A stretch of 38,921 bases of DNA from NCBI GenBank assembly GCA_026418175.1, contig JAOABX010000024.1, positions 1-38,921 of the forward strand, read 5' to 3'. The notes below the pieces were generated by a model that saw only the letters and a program-made list of their open reading frames with translations, had not been told where the DNA came from and ran no database searches. The DNA is from Flavobacteriales bacterium (GTDB lineage Bacteria; Bacteroidota; Bacteroidia; CAIKAF01). Made by a program: the position numbers and the translations under genes. This document shows, piece by piece, positions 34,819-38,921 of this stretch (positions are counted from its first letter, which is position 1; each line of letters starts with the position of its first letter).

Positions 34819-36236
34819 TGAAGAACCGGTACCTACAGATAATAAAATACGCTTTATTTGATTTGCTGGCAGCCGAATGCACCTGGTTGTTATTTTTTGC
34901 ATTCAGGAAAAAAGTAATTGAACCCAAGCTTTTAGGATATGAATTACCCCTGCAAGCAGATTATAATCTGTTTTTAGGTGCAATCATCATCCCTTTGTTT
35001 TGGTTAATGCTATCATGGATGTCTGGTTATTACCGGGATATTTTTCGAAAATCAAGACTTGCTGAACTGGGTATTACCTTACTTACCACACTTATCGGTA
35101 CCCTGATCCTATTTTTTGTTTTGTTTTTGGACGATGCAGTGGCAAACTATAAAAGCTATTATTTATCGCTACTGGTTTACTTTAGCTTACAATTTACATT
35201 TACATATGCTTTTCGGGTTATAATAACTTCTCAAACCATTCGTCGTATTCGCCAAAAGAAAATTTGGTTTAATACACTAATTATTGGCAGTAATGAAAAA
35301 GCCTTAGAATTATATCGTTCCATCGAAAATCAAAAAATATCCTCAGGAAATAAAATACTTGGATATGTAAGCATCGGCAATGAAAACAACTCGGGGCTGC
35401 AAGGTATTTTACCACATCTTGGCCCCATTAACAAGGTAAAATCCATTGTTTTACTTCATCAAATTGAAGAAGTAATTATAGCAATTGAAAGCTCAGAGCA
35501 CCATATTCTTCAAAAACTAATTACAGACCTAGATGAAAAAGATGTAAAAATCAAAGTGATACCAGATATGTATGATATACTCTCAGGTTCTGTAAGATTT
35601 AATGCCATTTTTGGAACACCGCTTATTGAAGTAAATGCTGTGGTAATGCCAGAATGGCAACAATCGGTAAAACGTGCCATAGATATTTGTTTTTCAGCAT
35701 TTATGCTGATTTTACTTTTTCCGCTCTTTATCCTTTTGGCTATATTAATAAAACTAGATAGTAAAGGCCCGATTATATTTAGTCAGGAAAGAATAGGCCG
35801 GTATGGAAAACCATTTAAGATCTTTAAATTTCGTTCTATGCGGGTAGATGCTGAAAGTAACGGCCCGGCACTTTCTTCTGCAAAAGACCCAAGAATGACA
35901 AGAGTAGGAAAATTTTTACGAAAATTTCGACTGGATGAATTGCCTCAATTTTACAATGTATTAAAAGGTGACATGTCGCTGGTTGGCCCCCGACCCGAAC
36001 GCCAGTATTATATAGATCAAATTGTACCTAGAGCCCCGCATTACCGATTGCTTCAACGGGTTAAACCAGGCATAACATCATGGGGACAGGTAAAATTTGG
36101 ATATGCAGAAAATGTTGACCAAATGATTGAACGATTGCAATTTGACTTATTATATATAGAAAATATGTCACTTGCACTTGATTTTAAAATACTGATTTAC
36201 ACAATTTTAACAATTATTAAGGCTGAAGGCAAGTAA
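34818..36236 (+). CDS. Polyprenyl-phosphate sugar-1-phosphate transferase (exopolysaccharide initiation)
   Basis: A 472-residue membrane protein of the WcaJ/WbaP type. Four or so N-terminal membrane helices (about 8-130) precede a CoA-binding-like Rossmann domain (about 150-260, TLIIGSNEKALELYRSI). A fifth helix (about 288-312) then enters the catalytic bacterial sugar transferase domain: SQERIGRYGKPFKIFKFRSMR, DELPQFYNVLKGDMSLVGPRPE and GITSWGQVKFGYA, all standard. It moves a sugar phosphate from a nucleotide sugar to undecaprenyl phosphate, the first step of surface polysaccharide synthesis. It ends the three-gene set that starts with the oxidoreductase. No glycosyltransferase cluster follows. 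Confidence 0.93.
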   Translation: MKNRYLQIIKYALFDLLAAECTWLLFFAFRKKVIEPKLLGYELPLQADYNLFLGAIIIPLFWLMLSWMSGYYRDIFRKSRLAELGITLLTTLIGTLILFFVLFLDDAVANYKSYYLSLLVYFSLQFTFTYAFRVIITSQTIRRIRQKKIWFNTLIIGSNEKALELYRSIENQKISSGNKILGYVSIGNENNSGLQGILPHLGPINKVKSIVLLHQIEEVIIAIESSEHHILQKLITDLDEKDVKIKVIPDMYDILSGSVRFNAIFGTPLIEVNAVVMPEWQQSVKRAIDICFSAFMLILLFPLFILLAILIKLDSKGPIIFSQERIGRYGKPFKIFKFRSMRVDAESNGPALSSAKDPRMTRVGKFLRKFRLDELPQFYNVLKGDMSLVGPRPERQYYIDQIVPRAPHYRLLQRVKPGITSWGQVKFGYAENVDQMIERLQFDLLYIENMSLALDFKILIYTILTIIKAEGK

Positions 36237-36276
36237 AAAACTTTTCATAAAGTGATAGTTTGTATAAAAAAGTTTA

Positions 36277-36284
36277 TATATTTG
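36277..36284 (+). promoter_or_regulatory. Promoter -7 box before a possible small RNA
   Basis: TATATTTG, an exact match to TAnnTTTG. A TTTG lies at 36259-36262, but the 14-base gap is shorter than usual for a -33 element. Transcription would start near 36290. Confidence 0.45.
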
Positions 36285-36289
36285 CCATG

Positions 36290-36380
36290 TCAAATAGATT
36301 ATAGAATAATTTCTATATAAAATTTAATTAGGGTTGGTTTACGAAAGGCGTCTCCAAATTGGGGGCGCTTTTCGTTTTTA
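36290..36380 (+). ncRNA. Candidate small RNA with own promoter-like box and terminator
   Basis: About 90 bases lie between an exact -7 box and a strong terminator, with no gene inside. The 5' half has a hairpin, TATAGAA (36300-36306) and TTCTATA (36311-36317) with a 4-base loop; the 3' half is the terminator stem. The only possible start, ATG at 36288, gives just five codons. It could instead be simply the distal terminator of the sugar transferase gene, plus a chance promoter match. Confidence 0.35.
36341..36380 (+). terminator. Strong intrinsic terminator
   Basis: A 15-bp stem with three G-T pairs: ACGAAAGGCGTCTCC (36341-36355) and GGGGGCGCTTTTCGT (36361-36375), with a 5-base loop, followed by TTTT. 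It lies about 105 bases after the sugar transferase stop. Confidence 0.8.
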
Positions 36381-36419
36381 GTCATCACTAAATTACACCC
36401 CACATTACCCATTTTCTTC

Positions 36420-36427
36420 TATTTTTG
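36420..36427 (+). promoter_or_regulatory. Promoter -7 box for the hydroxyacyl-CoA dehydrogenase gene
   Basis: TATTTTTG matches TAnnTTTG exactly, 25 bases before the start codon of the next gene and just after a terminator. No -33 TTG is seen at the normal distance. Confidence 0.5.
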
Positions 36428-36452
36428 TTTTCAAAATTTTATTTTATATCGT

Positions 36453-37343
36453 ATGAAAAAAGTAGCTGTAATAGGGGCTGGAACAATGGGTAATGGAATA
36501 GCTCATGTTTTTGCCATGACTGGACATCACGTATCTCTCATTGATGTGGCACAACCCGCATTAGAAAAAGCACTCCATACAATTTCAAAAAATTTGGACC
36601 GCATGGTGTCCAAAGGATCCATCACTGAAGCTGACAAATCAGCCACCTTATCAAACATTAAAACCTTCACAGATATGAAATCTGGAGTGGCTTCAGCTGA
36701 ACTAATTGTTGAAGCGGCAACTGAAAATGTGGATCTGAAACTTAAAATTTTTCGTGAATTGGATGAGCTGGCTAGTCCGAATGCGATTTTGGCAACCAAT
36801 ACTTCTTCTATTTCTATAACCAAGATTGCCAGTGTTACCAACCGAGCTGACAAAGTAATCGGCATGCATTTCATGAATCCTGTGCCTGTAATGAAGCTAG
36901 TTGAAATTATTAATGGTTACAACACATCTAAGGAAGTTTCAGAAGCAATATATAACAAATCTAAAGAGCTTGGAAAAGTTCCGGTTGTTGTGAATGATTA
37001 TCCGGGTTTTGTAGCTAACCGAATACTTATGCCCATGATTAATGAAGCAATTATTACTTTATTTGAAGGCGTGGCAGGAGTTGAAGAAATTGACACAGTA
37101 ATGAAGCTGGGTATGGCCCATCCCATGGGGCCTCTTCAACTGGCTGACTTTATCGGATTAGATGTTTGTTTATCCATTTTAAATGTATTATATGAAGGCT
37201 TGGGGCATCCCAAATATGCACCTTGCCCATTGTTAGTAAACATGGTTACAGCCGGAAAACTTGGAGTTAAAAGCGGTGAAGGATTTTATATATATACTTC
37301 CGGGTCAAAAGACCTAATCGTTTCACCTTCATTTAAAAAGTGA
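36453..37343 (+). CDS. 3-hydroxybutyryl-CoA dehydrogenase
   Basis: A 296-residue NAD-dependent 3-hydroxyacyl-CoA dehydrogenase. The NAD motif is VIGAGTMGNGIAHVFAMTGHHVSLID (about 5-30). Then come ATNTSSISIT and HFMNPVPVMKLVEI (about 138-152, with the catalytic His), NDYPGFVANRILMPMINEA (about 184-202) and a C-terminal helical domain with MGPLQLADFIGLD and GVKSGEGFYIY. The length matches the short-chain hbd/paaH type, without a fused hydratase. It oxidises 3-hydroxybutyryl-CoA to acetoacetyl-CoA or the reverse. Monocistronic, with its own promoter box and terminator. Confidence 0.92.
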   Translation: MKKVAVIGAGTMGNGIAHVFAMTGHHVSLIDVAQPALEKALHTISKNLDRMVSKGSITEADKSATLSNIKTFTDMKSGVASAELIVEAATENVDLKLKIFRELDELASPNAILATNTSSISITKIASVTNRADKVIGMHFMNPVPVMKLVEIINGYNTSKEVSEAIYNKSKELGKVPVVVNDYPGFVANRILMPMINEAIITLFEGVAGVEEIDTVMKLGMAHPMGPLQLADFIGLDVCLSILNVLYEGLGHPKYAPCPLLVNMVTAGKLGVKSGEGFYIYTSGSKDLIVSPSFKK

Positions 37344-37361
37344 AGTAAACTAAAATAAGTT

Positions 37362-37395
37362 GAGACTGACTCTCCCTTTTGAGCAGTCTCTTTTT
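37362..37395 (+). terminator. Intrinsic terminator after the dehydrogenase gene
   Basis: Stem GAGACTG (37362-37368) and CAGTCTC (37384-37390), extended inside by CTC/GAG, with a T5 tail. It sits between two convergent genes. Confidence 0.8.
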
Positions 37396-37421
37396 AATTT
37401 AATATAAATCAATTTAAATAA

Positions 37422-37835
37422 TTAACAATATTCATTGTACACCTGGCGTAAATGCTCTGCCAACACATCATCGGGAGTACCTTCTATTTGATAGCGTTCA
37501 ATAAAATGAACCAATTGCCCATTTTTAAACAAAGCAATTGAAGGCGAAGAAGGAGGATACGGCAAAAAATGTTGCCGTGCTTTGGCTACTGCTTCTGTAT
37601 CTACCCCTGCAAAAACAGTAGTAAGCAGTTCAGGCTTTTTTTCATTGTTTAATGATTTTATTACTCCGGGACGGGCTCCACGTGCGGCACAACCACATAC
37701 AGAGTTTACAACCATTAAAATGGTTTTATTTTTATGCTGAAGAACTTCTTCAACTTCCTGTGCTGTTTCGAGCGAACGAAAACCACGGCTAGTTAGTTCT
37801 TCTCGACAAGGATTAACAATTTCAAGCGGATACAT
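37422..37835 (-). CDS. Bacilliredoxin, BrxA/BrxB family
   Basis: A 137-residue thioredoxin-fold protein of the YphP/YqiW family. The family's CGC motif is present (Cys47-Gly-Cys49 in VNSVCGCAARGARPG), where the first Cys removes bacillithiol from proteins. Other family segments: YPLEIVNPCREELTSRGF at the start, VFAGVDTEAVAKARQHFLPYPPSSPSIALFKNGQLVHFIERYQIEG. Length is typical (about 137-145). This suggests the organism makes bacillithiol. It converges with the dehydrogenase gene and diverges from mreB. Confidence 0.92.
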   Translation of the reverse strand: MYPLEIVNPCREELTSRGFRSLETAQEVEEVLQHKNKTILMVVNSVCGCAARGARPGVIKSLNNEKKPELLTTVFAGVDTEAVAKARQHFLPYPPSSPSIALFKNGQLVHFIERYQIEGTPDDVLAEHLRQVYNEYC

Positions 37836-37848
37836 ATTAAATTTTTTG

Positions 37849-37856
37849 CAAATTTA
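37849..37856 (-). promoter_or_regulatory. Promoter -7 box for the bacilliredoxin gene
   Basis: Read leftward: TAAATTTG, an exact match to TAnnTTTG, 13 bases before the start codon, so the leader is very short or absent. Confidence 0.5.
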
Positions 37857-38003
37857 GCAAAAAACATGATTTTTGGGAATGTTCTATATCAGATTATTAT
37901 AATAATAATCTTTAGTAACTAATGCATTAAAGGTGGTTGATTAACCCATACTAAATAGCTTGATTTTTTGAACATATTAAACAAAGTATTAAGCGATATT
38001 TAT

Positions 38004-38011
38004 TAGCTTTG
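38004..38011 (+). promoter_or_regulatory. Promoter -7 box for mreB
   Basis: TAGCTTTG matches TAnnTTTG exactly, 61 bases before the TTG start of mreB. No clear -33 TTG at the usual distance. Confidence 0.5.
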
Positions 38012-38072
38012 CATACAAATCTTATTATGTAGTTAGCAACTTGATTAATAATTAATTAAAAATATTTCAAAA

Positions 38073-38888
38073 TTGGCCTTATTTGATTTTTTAACACAAG
38101 AAATTGCAATTGATTTAGGAACTGCCAACACACTCATTATTCATAATGATAAAGTTGTGGTAGATGAACCGTCTATTGTGGCAGTTGACCGAAAAACAGG
38201 TAAAGTTATTGCCATTGGGAAGGATGCTTTAATGATGCACGGGAAAACCCATTCCAACATTGAAACCATTCGCCCCCTGAAAGATGGGGTAATTGCCGAC
38301 TTTTATGCTGCGGAAGAAATGATTCGGGGAATGATAAAAAAAATCCAGCCTAAGCGAAGCCTGATTAAACCTTCGCTTAAAATGGTAATTTGCATTCCAT
38401 CTGGTATCACAGAAGTAGAAAAACGGGCTGTTAAAGACTCAGCAGAACATGCCGGTGGTAAAGAAGTATATCTGATTCACGAACCCATGGCAGCAGCTAT
38501 AGGAATTGGTATTGATGTAGAAGAGCCACAAGGCAGTATGATTATTGATATTGGAGGAGGAACTTCTGAAATTGCCGTGATTGCATTGGGAGGTATTGTT
38601 TGTGATAAATCAATTCGGGTAGCTGGCGATGACCTTACCCACGATATTGAAGACTACATGCGCCGACAACATAATATTACCATTGGAGAACGTACTGCTG
38701 AACGTATAAAAATTGAAGTTGGGGCTGCATTACAAGAACTGGATAATCCTCCGCCTGATTTTGCTGTACATGGAAGAGACCTGATGACTGGTATTCCGAA
38801 AGAAATCATGGTTTCATACCAGGAAATAGCTTATGCATTAGACAAAACACTTACCAAAATAGAAGCAGCTATTTTAAGTGCTTTAGAG
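38073..38888 (+). CDS. mreB: Rod shape-determining protein MreB, 5' part only
   Basis: The bacterial actin that guides side-wall synthesis. 272 codons are present of about 340. The TTG start at 38073 is fixed by an in-frame TAA at 38049 and by the family N-terminus (ALFDFLTQEIAIDLGTANT). Motifs: IAIDLGTANTLI (phosphate 1), VDEPSIVAVDR, GKVIAIGKDA, RPLKDGVIADF, HEPMAAAIGIG and IDIGGGTSEIAVI (phosphate 2). The end is not natural: the genome is replaced by sequencing adapter from 38889, so the C-terminal quarter and adenosine motif are missing. Genes such as mreC would normally follow. Confidence 0.95.
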
Positions 38889-38921
38889 CTGTCTCTTATA
38901 CACATCTCCGAGCCCACGAGA
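38889..38921. other. Nextera sequencing adapter (artefact)
   Basis: From 38889 the sequence reads CTGTCTCTTATACACATCT, the Tn5 mosaic end, followed by CCGAGCCCACGAGA, the Nextera read-2 adapter. It is untrimmed library sequence at the contig end, not genomic DNA. Confidence 0.97.

Noticed and set aside
1-38921. CRISPR arrays, rRNA genes and insertion sequences
   Set aside because: I looked for regular repeats, rRNA-like segments and transposase motifs and saw none.

Overview
The window looks like a chromosomal contig end from a member of the Bacteroidota, most likely a Chitinophagaceae-type organism. The evidence is a low-GC chromosome, few visible Shine-Dalgarno sites, several promoters with the Bacteroidota -7 box (TAnnTTTG), a phosphatase with a type IX secretion C-terminal domain, a MraY with an extra hydrophilic loop, and the division/cell-wall gene order mraZ-rsmH-ftsL-ftsI-murE-mraY-murD-ftsW-murG-murC-ftsQ-ftsA-ftsZ. 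The last 33 bases (38889-38921) are Nextera sequencing adapter, not genome, so the final gene (mreB) is cut artificially.

Left part (1-11.3 kb) is accessory and partly decayed. It opens with the 3' part of a RecD-type helicase overlapped by a gene for a helical-repeat/cold-shock-like protein. Next is a small island (about 2.99-4.72 kb) of hypothetical genes and a decayed tRNA-like sequence. It lies between a ruined and an intact copy of a zinc-ribbon gene. The intact copy sits with xseB and xseA (exonuclease VII). After a secreted protein comes a shortened DnaB-like ATPase (Walker A lysine replaced, in-frame TGA). Directly after it is a retron-like unit: a structured RNA with matching a1/a2 ends and a perfect 13-bp hairpin, then a reverse transcriptase whose last 40 or so residues are displaced by a frameshift at an A8 run. 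Small secreted, zinc-ribbon and lipoprotein genes follow, the lipoprotein also frameshifted.

Middle part (11.4-30.5 kb) is core. A T9SS-exported PhoD-like phosphatase and an acetyl-CoA hydrolase/transferase family gene run leftward. The dcw cluster then runs rightward as thirteen tightly packed genes, many overlapping by a few bases. It is preceded by four 10-bp-spaced TGGTA-like repeats that look like the MraZ operator and is closed by a strong terminator after ftsZ. Together these genes make the lipid-linked peptidoglycan precursors (MurE, MraY, MurD, MurG, MurC) and the divisome (FtsL, FtsI, FtsW, FtsQ, FtsA, FtsZ).

Right part (30.5-38.9 kb) holds smpB, a membrane desaturase-like gene, pcm (leftward), a Gfo/Idh/MocA oxidoreductase with a lipoprotein and a polyprenyl-phosphate sugar transferase in one overlapping set, a possible small RNA with its own promoter-like box and terminator, a 3-hydroxybutyryl-CoA dehydrogenase, a bacilliredoxin (leftward), and the start of mreB.
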